NCBI GenBank assembly: GCA_016840125.1
Contig: JAEOSY010000385.1
Location: forward strand, 1 to 64,000
Direction: 5' to 3'
DNA length: 64,000 bases
Source: Candidatus Helarchaeota archaeon
Lineage (GTDB): Archaea; Asgardarchaeota; Lokiarchaeia; Helarchaeales; HEL-GB-A
A program made the position numbers and the translations under genes. The notes under the pieces were generated by a model. That model was not told where the DNA came from and ran no database searches. It worked only from the letters and a program-made list of their open reading frames with translations. Each line of letters starts with the position of its first letter. Positions within the stretch are counted from its first letter, which is position 1. Positions 26,462 through 35,038 of the stretch are shown here, piece after piece.

Positions 26462-27925
26462 ATGTCCACCCTCCACGATTTGTATTATCCTAAAAGCGTT
26501 GCGATTATTGGGGCATCCCCGAACCTCTTGAATATGGGAAGTGCCTTTTTCATACAAGCAATAATTGAGATGAACTACGACGGAAAGGTGTATTACGTAA
26601 ATCCTAAATATAAGGGGCAGGAAATAAATGGGGAAAAGATTATCGGATCATTAGATGATTTGGATGAACGAATTGATGTAGTTTACTCATGTATCCGTGC
26701 GAGTTTGGTACCGGATCTGCTTAGACAGTGTGTGAGGCGAAAAGATAAATTTTTCATCTGTTTTACGTCGGGATTTTCTGAGATTTTAACTGAGGATGCC
26801 ATTGCTCTTGAAAAAGAGTTGCTTTCAATAATAGAGGGAAGTTCTACGCGCATTGTGGGTCCAAATTGTCTTGGCCCGTATAATCCAGTAGTCCGGATCG
26901 GGTGGAACACCGGTATTTCAGCCAATCAGGATCAGAGGGGTAATGTAGCTTTCGCATCGCAGAGTGGAGGTCACGCCAGTGGGCTTTTAAGGGTTACGGA
27001 GGGGCGTGGGTTTTACTATACACTAGGATTAAGTTTCGGAAACCAGATTGATATTAATTGTTTAGATGTATTAACGTATTATGCATCGCATGAAGAAACC
27101 GAAGTCATCGCCTTATACTTGGAGGATACAGGAAGTGCTAGTGGATCTGACTTTTTTAAGAAACTACGAGAAGTCACACCACTGAAACCAGTCATCATTT
27201 GGAAAGGAGGTCAAACATCCAGCGGAGCTCGGGCAGCTGCGAGCCATACAGGTGCAATAGGGGGATCGTACCAAATATGGAAATCAATGACCAAGCAAGC
27301 TGGAGGGATTTTTGTTGAACAGAGTGAAGAGTTTTGGGATATTATTCACTTATTATCAATTTTTATTCCTCAAAAGAAGATGAGGATGTGCAAGAGTCTT
27401 GGGCTTATAATACCTGGAGGCGGGAATTCTGTTGAGGCAACCGATCTATTCACCCAACGCGGATTCAATGTTCCAGTTTTATCCCTAGACACACAACAGC
27501 AATTATCTACCCTTATGCCATCTGTAAACACCTCATTTAAAAATCCTGTGGATTTGGGGGCAAGTGGCACGATCGATCGGGTGTTTTTAAACAGCATAAA
27601 ATATGTTTCAAATGATCCTAGTATCGATATAGTCATTAATTATCAGCCGTTAGAGTGGATTGTGAATATGGAGGAGCGTTTTGCGGGTTCGGGTTATCCT
27701 GCATCAATAGCGAGATCTTTAGGACGGGTAATTAAAAAAATTGAAAAACCGCTAATTCATCTAACCCCAATTCTAAGTTATGATACAAAAGTCGCAGAAA
27801 TTTTTCCAAAATTTATAGAAATTCTCAGAAAGAGAGGGATTCCGCATTTTCTATCCATGGAACGCTTGGCGGTAGCTCTCACCCATCTCAATGAGTATAT
27901 TCACTTTTTGAACCGCCGAAAATGA
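26462..27925 (+). CDS. ADP-forming acyl-CoA synthetase, alpha-type subunit 1
   Basis: About 487 residues from ATG 26462. The CoA-binding domain opens with LYYPKSVAIIGASPN, followed by a ligase-CoA domain containing GPNCLGPYNP, VAFASQSGGHAS and LGLSFGNQIDINCLDVLTYY. The phosphohistidine region is KGGQTSSGARAAASHTGAIGGS, where the His of SHTGA is the known site of transient phosphorylation in the acetyl-CoA synthetase (ADP-forming) alpha chain. These enzymes make ATP from acyl-CoA in archaea. The beta (ATP-grasp) chain is not next to it. It is followed by a second alpha-type gene. Confidence 0.92.
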   Translation: MSTLHDLYYPKSVAIIGASPNLLNMGSAFFIQAIIEMNYDGKVYYVNPKYKGQEINGEKIIGSLDDLDERIDVVYSCIRASLVPDLLRQCVRRKDKFFICFTSGFSEILTEDAIALEKELLSIIEGSSTRIVGPNCLGPYNPVVRIGWNTGISANQDQRGNVAFASQSGGHASGLLRVTEGRGFYYTLGLSFGNQIDINCLDVLTYYASHEETEVIALYLEDTGSASGSDFFKKLREVTPLKPVIIWKGGQTSSGARAAASHTGAIGGSYQIWKSMTKQAGGIFVEQSEEFWDIIHLLSIFIPQKKMRMCKSLGLIIPGGGNSVEATDLFTQRGFNVPVLSLDTQQQLSTLMPSVNTSFKNPVDLGASGTIDRVFLNSIKYVSNDPSIDIVINYQPLEWIVNMEERFAGSGYPASIARSLGRVIKKIEKPLIHLTPILSYDTKVAEIFPKFIEILRKRGIPHFLSMERLAVALTHLNEYIHFLNRRK

Positions 27926-27956
27926 CCAAATCTGGATTAAAACTGCTATAACACAA

Positions 27957-27969
27957 CGCTTAAATAAAT
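27957..27969 (+). promoter_or_regulatory. TATA box of acyl-CoA synthetase gene 2
   Basis: CGCTTAAATAAAT centred about 27 nt before ATG 27990. The second synthetase gene therefore has its own promoter and probably a leaderless transcript, although a GTG two codons earlier... at 27987 cannot be excluded as the start. Confidence 0.55.
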
Positions 27970-27989
27970 TTCTTAGTTACTTTTAGGTG

Positions 27990-29483
27990 ATGGTTACCGC
28001 AAAAAAAGCAAGTGGAGAAATAAAACCCTTGATGGAGTACAACTCCCCACTAGATTACCTCTTTTATGCGCAAAATGTTACCATTGTGGGTGCAAGCCGG
28101 AACCCAAATTTTGGTACGGGGTTTTTCCTTTCTGCATTCAGGCATAGTAACTATGCAAACCCAGTATATCTTGTTAATCCCAAATATGCGGGACAAGAGA
28201 TAAGGGGATATCCAGTCTATTCGTCAATTTCCGATATTTCAGATGAGCTGGATTATGTCATTTGTGGTATCAAAGCAAAACTTGTTCCCAATTTAATCCA
28301 GGAATGTGTGGAAAAAAAGGTAAAATATGTCTGTGTCTTTTCATCTGGATTTTCGGAACTACAAACATCCAAAGCTAAAAATCTTGAACAGGAATTATTG
28401 GATATTACTCGGGGGTCGATTACGCGATTAATAGGGCCGAATTGCCTCGGAGCACTCTGTGTAAAATCAGGGATCACCTATAATCCAGTCTATTCGAAGC
28501 GTGAGGGAAATATTGCTTTTGCGTCTCAGAGTGGGGGGATTGCAGTGAATATGTGCGAAATCCAGCCCCAATTATCACTCTATTATAGTAAAGGGATTAG
28601 TTTTGGAAACCAAATTGATCTTAATTGTTTAGATTTGCTTTCGTATTATGGGAAAGATCCTGATACTGACGTTATTGGTATGTACTTAGAATCGCTAGGG
28701 AATGCGGATGGAAACAAATTTTTTCAAACAATGCGGGATGTCACTAAATATAAACCCGTGGTTATTTGGAAGGGGGGGCAAACGGAGTTTGGAGCACGCG
28801 CAGCAGCGAGTCATACAGGGGCAATGGCAGGTTCCTTTAAAATTTGGAAGACGGCGGTTAAACAAGCCGGTGGTACATTTGTTACTAAAAGTCTGGAATT
28901 TTGGGATACACTGCAATTATTTTCTAGAATCATACCGAACAAGCGCTTACCTAGAGGAAACAAGGTGGGGTTAATTGTGGCAGGGGGAGGCGCCTCAGTC
29001 GAATTAACGGATACGTTAAGTAGCAAGGGGTTTGTAATTCCAGAATTCAAACCCGAGATCCAAGCAAAACTACAAAAAATCTTCCCACGGGAAAATACCT
29101 CAGTGCGAAATCCGGTAGATACCGGGGCTATGGGTATGATAATTGATACGATTATTAAGTCATTGAAAATTATGGACACAGATCCGGATCTTGATCTTAT
29201 AGGGTTTTACACCCCAATTAATTGGCTATCCCAAGTCGAAAGACAGGGGGCTACTGGGTACATGGCGTCTATCTCTCGTTCATTAGGACGGGTTGCTAAA
29301 AAAATGGACAAGCTCTTTTTCGTGATCTGCCCCATCGTAGAAATGACTGAATTTAATGCAAGAGTTTCCTTAACTTTTAAGGATGCCTTGTGGAAAAAAT
29401 ATGTCCCCCATTTCGAGAGTATCGCCCGGGCTGCGACCGCCTTAACCCACGCAATTCATTATTCTGAAATTAGGGACAAGTGA
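27990..29483 (+). CDS. ADP-forming acyl-CoA synthetase, alpha-type subunit 2
   Basis: About 497 residues, a paralogue of the gene upstream along its full length. Matching landmarks are LFYAQNVTIVGASRN, GPNCLGALC, IAFASQSGGIAVN, GISFGNQIDLNCLDLLSYYG and the phosphohistidine segment FGARAAASHTGAMAGS. The two copies differ most at the N-terminus and in the last 60 residues. Both lack the ATP-grasp beta subunit, which must be encoded elsewhere. Two diverged alpha chains suggest different acyl-CoA specificities sharing a beta chain (inference). The neighbouring ACBP, glycyl-radical activase and aldehyde oxidoreductases fit an acyl-CoA/aldehyde fermentation setting. Confidence 0.92.
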   Translation: MVTAKKASGEIKPLMEYNSPLDYLFYAQNVTIVGASRNPNFGTGFFLSAFRHSNYANPVYLVNPKYAGQEIRGYPVYSSISDISDELDYVICGIKAKLVPNLIQECVEKKVKYVCVFSSGFSELQTSKAKNLEQELLDITRGSITRLIGPNCLGALCVKSGITYNPVYSKREGNIAFASQSGGIAVNMCEIQPQLSLYYSKGISFGNQIDLNCLDLLSYYGKDPDTDVIGMYLESLGNADGNKFFQTMRDVTKYKPVVIWKGGQTEFGARAAASHTGAMAGSFKIWKTAVKQAGGTFVTKSLEFWDTLQLFSRIIPNKRLPRGNKVGLIVAGGGASVELTDTLSSKGFVIPEFKPEIQAKLQKIFPRENTSVRNPVDTGAMGMIIDTIIKSLKIMDTDPDLDLIGFYTPINWLSQVERQGATGYMASISRSLGRVAKKMDKLFFVICPIVEMTEFNARVSLTFKDALWKKYVPHFESIARAATALTHAIHYSEIRDK

Positions 29484-29514
29484 AATAAAATCAAAGCAAT
29501 ATAAATCTCTTGTT

Positions 29515-30468
29515 TTATTCAGCCTTCCGAGTTAAACCAGACCATTGCACGTTTGGTACTCCGGTAGATTTGGCAATCTCGTAAAAATACTCCATTTCAT
29601 CCTTTGTCAGGAGCTTAAAATCTTTGCACACCCAATCCCAATCCATTCGTTCATATTTAGCGCTGGCGAGATTATTAAAAGCTAGCAGATCCCACCGTGA
29701 AATCTTATTTCCCAACCCTTCGACAATGAATTCCCCAATACGTTGGATATTTTGCTCAGTAGCTGTATATTTTGGGATAAGAGGAGTGCGAATCCACATT
29801 TCTTTCCCCAAGGATTCAAGCTTGTTCGCGAGCCAAATTGCATTCTGGAGTATCTTCTCATTTGAGACGCCTGTGAATTCCTCATGCTTGGTGCTATCGA
29901 TTATCTTCAGGTCGAAAAGGACGAGATCGACATAGGGAATTAATTTTTCATAGGTTTCTTTGGATGCATAGCCACAGGTATCGATAGCGGTATGAAAGCC
30001 AGCCTCTTTGCACTTTTGAAGAAACTTCAAGATAAAATCGGGTTGGAGGGTGGGCTCACCACCAGAAACCGTGATACCCCCCTTGGATTTTTCGTAGTAA
30101 ACCTTATCCTTTTCGACTTCATGGAATAAATCCTCTAAGCTCCGATGTTCTCCGAGTTTACGTAAAGCAGTGGAGGGGCATTCATCGACACAGGTGCCGC
30201 AACACTTACATTTAGCCCGGTCAATATGGATCCCCGTCTTATCAAGCTTGATCGCGCGCTGGGGACATATTTCAACGCAGCTCTTGCATCCAATACACTT
30301 GGATTTGAACCACTGAATGGAAGGGTCTTTAAATATAGATTCCGGATTATGGCACCAGACACATTTCAAAGGGCAGAGCTTAAAAAATACGGTCGTTCTG
30401 ATGCCTGGACCATCCTCAGTGCTCATCTTTTGGATCTGAAAGATATATCCAGAAGCTGATTCAGCCAT
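29515..30468 (-). CDS. Glycyl-radical enzyme activating protein (radical SAM)
   Basis: About 317 residues. The N-terminus GYIFQIQKMSTEDGPGIRTTVF and the radical SAM motif CPLKCVWCHNPES are those of pyruvate-formate-lyase-type activases. An insert with two ferredoxin motifs (CIGCKSCVEICP and CKCCGTCVDECP) identifies the subgroup that activates glycerol/diol dehydratase, benzylsuccinate synthase-type or other non-PFL glycyl radical enzymes. SAM-binding GGITVSGGEPTLQ follows. No glycyl radical enzyme is in the window. The in-frame GTG at 30480 is an alternative start. It follows the ACBP gene by about 20 bp in the same direction. Confidence 0.92.
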   Translation of the reverse strand: MAESASGYIFQIQKMSTEDGPGIRTTVFFKLCPLKCVWCHNPESIFKDPSIQWFKSKCIGCKSCVEICPQRAIKLDKTGIHIDRAKCKCCGTCVDECPSTALRKLGEHRSLEDLFHEVEKDKVYYEKSKGGITVSGGEPTLQPDFILKFLQKCKEAGFHTAIDTCGYASKETYEKLIPYVDLVLFDLKIIDSTKHEEFTGVSNEKILQNAIWLANKLESLGKEMWIRTPLIPKYTATEQNIQRIGEFIVEGLGNKISRWDLLAFNNLASAKYERMDWDWVCKDFKLLTKDEMEYFYEIAKSTGVPNVQWSGLTRKAE

Positions 30469-30489
30469 TATCAATCGCACTTATCAAGT

Positions 30490-30762
30490 TTATTTTTGTT
30501 CTAGCTTAGTAATTAGTGCAATATATTCTTTCATTGCATCTACTTTGGACATTCCTTTCCGTTTTGTCCATTCATCGAATTTCGCACGAGCTCGGACCTT
30601 CATACGTCCCGGTCGGTCGCCAGTGGCATCACCGAACTGCGCCTGTTTAAAAAAACTGTATAACTCTAGCTGAACATTGACGGACTGTTTCGGGAGCTTA
30701 TCGCTTCTGGCAACCGCGTCTTTAAAATCCGCTTCAAGTTTTTTCATTTCTTCTACAGACAT
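30490..30762 (-). CDS. Acyl-CoA-binding protein (ACBP)
   Basis: A protein of 90 residues (94 if GTG 30774 is used), the usual ACBP length. It matches the four-helix ACBP pattern along its whole length: LEADFKDAVARSDKLP, then LYSFFKQAQFGD, RPGRMKVRARAKFDEW and KGMSKVDAMKEYIALI. The tyrosine and lysine of LYxxxKQA and the KxxWD-like segment contact CoA in the known proteins; here the usual GKAKW is ARAKF. ACBP buffers long-chain acyl-CoA in the cytosol and is mainly eukaryotic, with some bacterial copies. Its place between DUF2769-like and activase genes, with close spacing, suggests one transcript. The assignment is firm; the role in an archaeon with ether lipids is open. Confidence 0.92.
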   Translation of the reverse strand: MSVEEMKKLEADFKDAVARSDKLPKQSVNVQLELYSFFKQAQFGDATGDRPGRMKVRARAKFDEWTKRKGMSKVDAMKEYIALITKLEQK

Positions 30763-30779
30763 ATTAACAGTCACATTCC

Positions 30780-31097
30780 TTATTTTTCAGCTTGGGAGAG
30801 TTCTAGTGCGCTACCACCAGTGCAGTAATACTCCCAGCGGAGACTCATGGTTTTAGCAATTGGACATTGTCCACATATACACCCTTTTTTTTCTTTTATC
30901 ACGGAGATCTTCCCGATCATACAAAACCCAAGGGATGTATCGCCAGTTCCCACATAACTTGGGCATTTACCGCAATAGTCTTTACACGTATAGATGACTT
31001 GTTCACGATTCTCTCGCTTCTGTCTCTCGGATAATTTACCGTATATCATCTGTAATTTTTGCTCAAAAGTGAGGTTCTTAAAATCTTCTTCTGACAT
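30780..31097 (-). CDS. Small Cys-rich protein, DUF2769-like
   Basis: A 105-residue protein with ten cysteines. The visible metal-site motifs are CKDYCGKCPSYVG, then GFCMIGK and KGCICGQCPIA, ending in EYYCTGGSA. The arrangement CxxCPSY...CxGK...GCxCxxCP...YYC matches my memory of DUF2769, a set of archaeal small Fe-S or zinc proteins of unknown function. The ATG at 31097 has GGTG 6 nt upstream; a longer start at 31106 is possible. It is the first gene of a closely spaced run with ACBP and the activase. Confidence 0.7.
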   Translation of the reverse strand: MSEEDFKNLTFEQKLQMIYGKLSERQKRENREQVIYTCKDYCGKCPSYVGTGDTSLGFCMIGKISVIKEKKGCICGQCPIAKTMSLRWEYYCTGGSALELSQAEK

Positions 31098-31153
31098 TTC
31101 TAACACCTATTTCTTGTTCTTTATGTTACTTTCTACATAGAATAAATTTTTGT

Positions 31154-31624
31154 TCATTCTTTTAAACGGTTTTCTGGAAAAGAAATGCCATAAGTCTCAA
31201 CTAAACTTTTAAAAGTGTCCAATTCAGCTTGTGCATGCTTCTTAATTCTTCTTCTCATTAAGTTTAGGATGATTCTCACAAGGATTGATTTAGCTGTACC
31301 ATTCCAAACCATGGAGATTTTAGTACCCTTCGGAATTTCCTCAAATATTGTTTCAACTTCGATATTCATGCCTTGGCCCGTAACTTGGGATAAGATCCGC
31401 TTTCTAGATTCATATTCAAGCAGCTTATCTTCTAAAATATAGGAACGCCCTTTCTCCAAATAGTATAAGTGTGCGATCGCGCCCACTTCTCCAAAGGTAC
31501 CTTGAATCACTTCCACTTTTTCTAAATACTTTGTATAGTGTAGCATATTGTCTGGATCTTTAAATGCGTTCCACACAATATCAGGAGGTTCATTAATATC
31601 GCTGTTTATTTTAAATTTTACCAT
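31154..31624 (-). CDS. SRPBCC (START-like) domain protein
   Basis: About 156 residues forming one helix-grip domain. It begins VKFKINSDINEPPDIVWNAFKDPDNMLHYTKYLEKVEV and continues through alternating strands (SRKRILSQVTGQ, ETIFEEIPKGTKISMVWNG) to a long C-terminal helix, the SRPBCC/polyketide-cyclase pattern. Such proteins bind hydrophobic ligands in a cavity. The ligand is not predictable. It lies just upstream of the DUF2769-like gene and may begin the same transcript. Confidence 0.8.
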   Translation of the reverse strand: MVKFKINSDINEPPDIVWNAFKDPDNMLHYTKYLEKVEVIQGTFGEVGAIAHLYYLEKGRSYILEDKLLEYESRKRILSQVTGQGMNIEVETIFEEIPKGTKISMVWNGTAKSILVRIILNLMRRRIKKHAQAELDTFKSLVETYGISFPENRLKE

Positions 31625-31749
31625 TTCCAACACTATAAAATCTTTTTAACCATAAACTTTAACATACTATCCGAATTTCTGTCTATTAAAGTGTTTTAGT
31701 GCACTCCCAAAATCCGCTGGAAATAATTTCATGTAATAATGGTTGGTAT

Positions 31750-32928
31750 TCACCGTAAATTAAAAAATTTTGTATTGCGACCGCAACCAACACTAATTAT
31801 ACGGTCAGGTGTAACTTTTCCAGTTTCATCATGGGTAAAATCCAAATAAACGCCTTTGATACATTCTTCGACAGTCAATCCTAAATCTTCAGCGTGAATT
31901 CTATTACCTGGAGGGAATGTTCGAGTCAAATTCGATTCATCCTTCCATATTTTTTTACTTTTAAATTTTGGCATTTCACACCCCAAACTTTGAAAAGGTG
32001 TAACAATCCCTTCGGTTTGATATTTTTCTTTAAGAAATTCTAAGGTAGCGGGTAGATATTCGCCTACAATTGACCATGCCTCCGCCTCAACTGGCTGAAG
32101 GTATAAGTTCATCCCAGTACTTAGCCCAGCAATTCTTTGAATGAAACCAGCTCTGCCTAAGTACATAAAAGTGTTCATCATTGCAGGAAATGGATGGAAG
32201 GCGAACATAAAATCGCCCAAATCATAAAATAATTTCGCTGCTAATCCATCAAAAAGGGTACCTGCGACTTCATAATTGGAGGATTCTAATAGTAGATTAA
32301 GGACACCTGATACCCATATTAATCCAAGAGAAAAGGACGAATTTTGCCATTGGGGAGTCCGTTCGTTACGGATGTCGCGAAGTACATCTATAAATTTACT
32401 TCCAGAATCATTAAAACTGCGACATCGTTTAACCATCTCACGTAATTTATAACCATACCTCTGATGGCGCCGATTCAACAATTCATCATCCCTTGGTACG
32501 AGCCACCAATCGACAGGAATCCCATCTTCAACATGTACATTTAAAATAAATAAAACATCTTGAGTCGTATCATCAATTATAATAAATGGAATGTCGACTG
32601 ATTGACCATATAACATAATAACCATTCCAGTCTGTAGGTCAGTCCTCACAGTCATTACTGGTGGTGAAGCGGCATAGCACAAAGTTTTTTCGGGATGTTT
32701 AATCTCTCCTTCTTGCACTGCTTTGATGGTAAAAATAGATTCATTTAACCGAACATTACCTAGCTCATATATAATATCGGTAAAAATTTGAAAATTTTTA
32801 TCTAATGCGTCCCAACCATGCTTCTTATAAAAATTCCATATATTTAAACCCAATGGAATAAATCGTTTAGTTCTGATATCATCAGATATCTCTCCTAATG
32901 AATGCTGAGACTTTGGCTGTTCAGTCAT
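31750..32928 (-). CDS. Paralogue A of a three-member family of unknown function
   Basis: A 392-residue soluble protein that I do not recognise. It is clearly homologous over its whole length to the proteins at 35039-36364 and 44448-45617. Shared signatures are GEISDD (residue about 11), RLNESIFT, a PPxxxxRxDLQxG segment, EDGIPVDWW (about 134-142), NRRHxRYGYKLR, RNERTPQWxNS (about 187-197), SxYE and FPPGN near the C-terminus. No signal peptide or membrane helix is visible. Invariant Trp, His, Asp and Arg residues suggest a binding or catalytic pocket. It lies upstream of lipid-related small genes and divergent from the radical SAM gene. Confidence 0.8.
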   Translation of the reverse strand: MTEQPKSQHSLGEISDDIRTKRFIPLGLNIWNFYKKHGWDALDKNFQIFTDIIYELGNVRLNESIFTIKAVQEGEIKHPEKTLCYAASPPVMTVRTDLQTGMVIMLYGQSVDIPFIIIDDTTQDVLFILNVHVEDGIPVDWWLVPRDDELLNRRHQRYGYKLREMVKRCRSFNDSGSKFIDVLRDIRNERTPQWQNSSFSLGLIWVSGVLNLLLESSNYEVAGTLFDGLAAKLFYDLGDFMFAFHPFPAMMNTFMYLGRAGFIQRIAGLSTGMNLYLQPVEAEAWSIVGEYLPATLEFLKEKYQTEGIVTPFQSLGCEMPKFKSKKIWKDESNLTRTFPPGNRIHAEDLGLTVEECIKGVYLDFTHDETGKVTPDRIISVGCGRNTKFFNLR

Positions 32929-33078
32929 TTCATTTCCCCCGTTTTATGATCAATTCTTAACCTTGAATAACCTTTCTATCTGGAAATGGAGGTTACTTCA
33001 AAATTGAGTCTTAATACTTTTTAAACCTCAAATGACAAATAAGAAATTGAAACAATTTTTTAAGATAGAGGGAATAAA

Positions 33079-34641
33079 ATGAGCGGAATTAAGAAAATAA
33101 AATTTATCTTACCCGATGAAAACCGATTTTGCGCTAATTTTTCCACTTTTGAAACGAAGGGTCTGAGGCTTTCACATTTAGGATTGCTAATCATTGGTGA
33201 GATGTTGAGGAAAGAGAAAAATTGCTCCATTGAGGTGTTCGATGAAAAGATTACACCCGTTTCAATGGCTGACCTTGAGGGTGCCGATTTAGTAGGGATC
33301 TCCATTCAAACCATAGCTGCCGTAAGAGGATATCAACTAGCCGAGTGGATAAAAAAGCAATTCAAAATTCCTGTAGTACTAGGGGGCGTTCACGCTACAT
33401 TAAATACGAATGAAGCGCTTGAATACGCGGATTATGTGGTCCGAAATGAAGGTGAACAGGCATTTTTAGAATTGGTGGAAGCGCTAGAAAACAAAATAAT
33501 ACCCGATGATATCGGGGGTTTGTCTTTTAAGCACGGTGGAGAAATCTATCATAACCCCCGGCGACCGTTTATTACGGATCTCGATATGTTACCGTTTCCC
33601 AATTGGAAACTTATAAAGGGCATGTTCAAGGCTAAAGAGACGGTACTTAATACTTTTATTTACCCAATGCAAGTAACGCGAGGATGCCCTTTTAATTGCA
33701 CCTTTTGCTCTGTTACGCCCACCTTTGGAAAAAAACTGAGACATAGATCGATTGAAAGCGTGATGGAGGAAATAAAAAGGAATTGGAAAATTTCGCAGTA
33801 TTTTATTTTCTTTTATGATGATAATATCGTCGGCAATAAAAGATATTTTAAAGATTTACTATCAGCCCTGATTGATAATGAATTAGTACCTAAAGCTTGG
33901 CATTCGCAGATGAGAGCTGATGTGGCAGAAGATGATGAACTGATTGATTTGATGAATCGAACCCATTGCTCCGCTGGCACCTTTGGATTTGAATCTGTAA
34001 ATCCAGACTCTCTTAAAGAAATGAAAAAGGGACAAACCCTAGACTCAATTGAGTATTGTATTGAAACGATGCATGAACACGACATATTCGTTAATGGATT
34101 CTTCGTCTTTGGATTTCAGAACGACTCGAGAGAAACCATTCAAGAGACTATCAAATTTGCTTCGGAAAAAAATATCGATCTTGTTGGATTCATGCCGCTT
34201 ACCCCATTTCCAGGCACTCCACAATTTAAAGAAATGCAAGATCGAATCATTTCAAAATACTGGGAATTATATGATGTGCAGCACGTCGTTTTTTATCCCG
34301 AAAATATGACCCCATTCGAACTTTACAAAGATACTATTGACGCGTACATAAAATTCTATGACCTGAAAGCCAAAAAATTTCCTAAGGCTAAAAAAACTAG
34401 ATTACAGGACATCCGAACTCTATCACATCGCCAACTTTTTGAAAATATCGTACGTCGGTGGGCCAAACGCACGCGTTGGCTGTATGACCTCGAATTAGTA
34501 GCAAATGAACGCTATATGGCCTGGCTTAAAGCACTACCTGAACAACCAGATATAGGAAAAATTGAGCATTTTACGATGGAATTTGAATCCTTGGACCTTC
34601 ACGAACAACTTAAGACACGCAGGCGAGGTCTTCCAGCCTAA
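33079..34641 (+). CDS. B12-binding-domain radical SAM protein
   Basis: A 520-residue protein. The N-terminal half resembles a cobalamin-binding Rossmann domain (LRLSHLGLLIIGEML, DLVGISIQTIAA, IPVVLGGVHATLNTNEAL, YVVRNEGEQAFLELVEAL). The radical SAM core carries CPFNCTFCSV (about residues 209-218), followed by RHRSIESVMEEIK, FFYDDNIVGN and GFESVNPDSLKEMKKGQ. Close relatives are the BchE/HpnJ/HpnP-type methylases and oxidative cyclases of lipid or tetrapyrrole pathways. The DxHxxG-type B12 motif is not obvious, so cobalamin use is uncertain. GAGGGA lies about 6 nt before the ATG. It is a single plus-strand gene in a minus-strand neighbourhood. Confidence 0.9.
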   Translation: MSGIKKIKFILPDENRFCANFSTFETKGLRLSHLGLLIIGEMLRKEKNCSIEVFDEKITPVSMADLEGADLVGISIQTIAAVRGYQLAEWIKKQFKIPVVLGGVHATLNTNEALEYADYVVRNEGEQAFLELVEALENKIIPDDIGGLSFKHGGEIYHNPRRPFITDLDMLPFPNWKLIKGMFKAKETVLNTFIYPMQVTRGCPFNCTFCSVTPTFGKKLRHRSIESVMEEIKRNWKISQYFIFFYDDNIVGNKRYFKDLLSALIDNELVPKAWHSQMRADVAEDDELIDLMNRTHCSAGTFGFESVNPDSLKEMKKGQTLDSIEYCIETMHEHDIFVNGFFVFGFQNDSRETIQETIKFASEKNIDLVGFMPLTPFPGTPQFKEMQDRIISKYWELYDVQHVVFYPENMTPFELYKDTIDAYIKFYDLKAKKFPKAKKTRLQDIRTLSHRQLFENIVRRWAKRTRWLYDLELVANERYMAWLKALPEQPDIGKIEHFTMEFESLDLHEQLKTRRRGLPA

Positions 34642-34664
34642 ACTTAAATTTTTAAAATAAGGAA

Positions 34665-34758
34665 TTAATAGATAAAAGGAATGAGCTTTTTTGTAGATCT
34701 TCGATATTCTTCGTATTCGTCCTCAAATTCCTCGACTAGTATTCGTTCTTCAATTTAG
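34665..34758 (-). pseudogene. C-terminal fragment of an isoprenylcysteine/PE methyltransferase-like gene
   Basis: Reading the minus strand gives IEERILVEEFEDEYEEYRR, then STKKLIP and a stop at 34665. This is the strongly conserved end of ICMT/PEMT-type membrane methyltransferases (EExxLxxEFxxEYxxYxxxTxxLIP). An in-frame stop precedes it and no membrane-helix part is found upstream, so only a remnant survives. Confidence 0.6.
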
Positions 34759-34950
34759 ACCCTATTGGTCGTGATCTTAATTTTTACCATCTATAACATC
34801 TCATAAACTTATTAAAGATAAACTTTGGTTTGATCAAATTGAAATTCAAAAACACCGTAAATGGTTAAGAACTTAATTTTAGTAATTAGGTAATTTTGGT
34901 TAGCTTTAAAAAAGCCTATATCATTAGCCCATTATTAATAGTTGCGGCAC

Positions 34951-35037
34951 TCACTTACTCCTTGTCAAAATAATGTAGTCTTTGACATCAACACTTCCGG
35001 ACTCAGTTGAAATTTAAAATGTTGAGTTATAGAAAAC
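34951..35037 (-). pseudogene. C-terminal remnant of a fourth A/B/C paralogue
   Basis: The minus strand reads STESGSVDVKDYII before a stop at 34951, nearly identical to TTEPGSVDVKDSII at the C-terminus of paralogue C (44.5 kb). The nucleotide similarity is also high (the segment around 34976-35005 against 44490-44520). An in-frame stop lies just upstream, and the fragment abuts the end of paralogue B. It is a leftover of another gene copy. Confidence 0.65.
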
Positions 35038-35038
35038 G

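Noticed and set aside
31667..31749. Open minus-strand frame just after paralogue A (NHYYMKLFPADFGSALKHF...)
   Set aside because: It looks somewhat protein-like but matches neither the extension of B nor that of C, and is too short to support.
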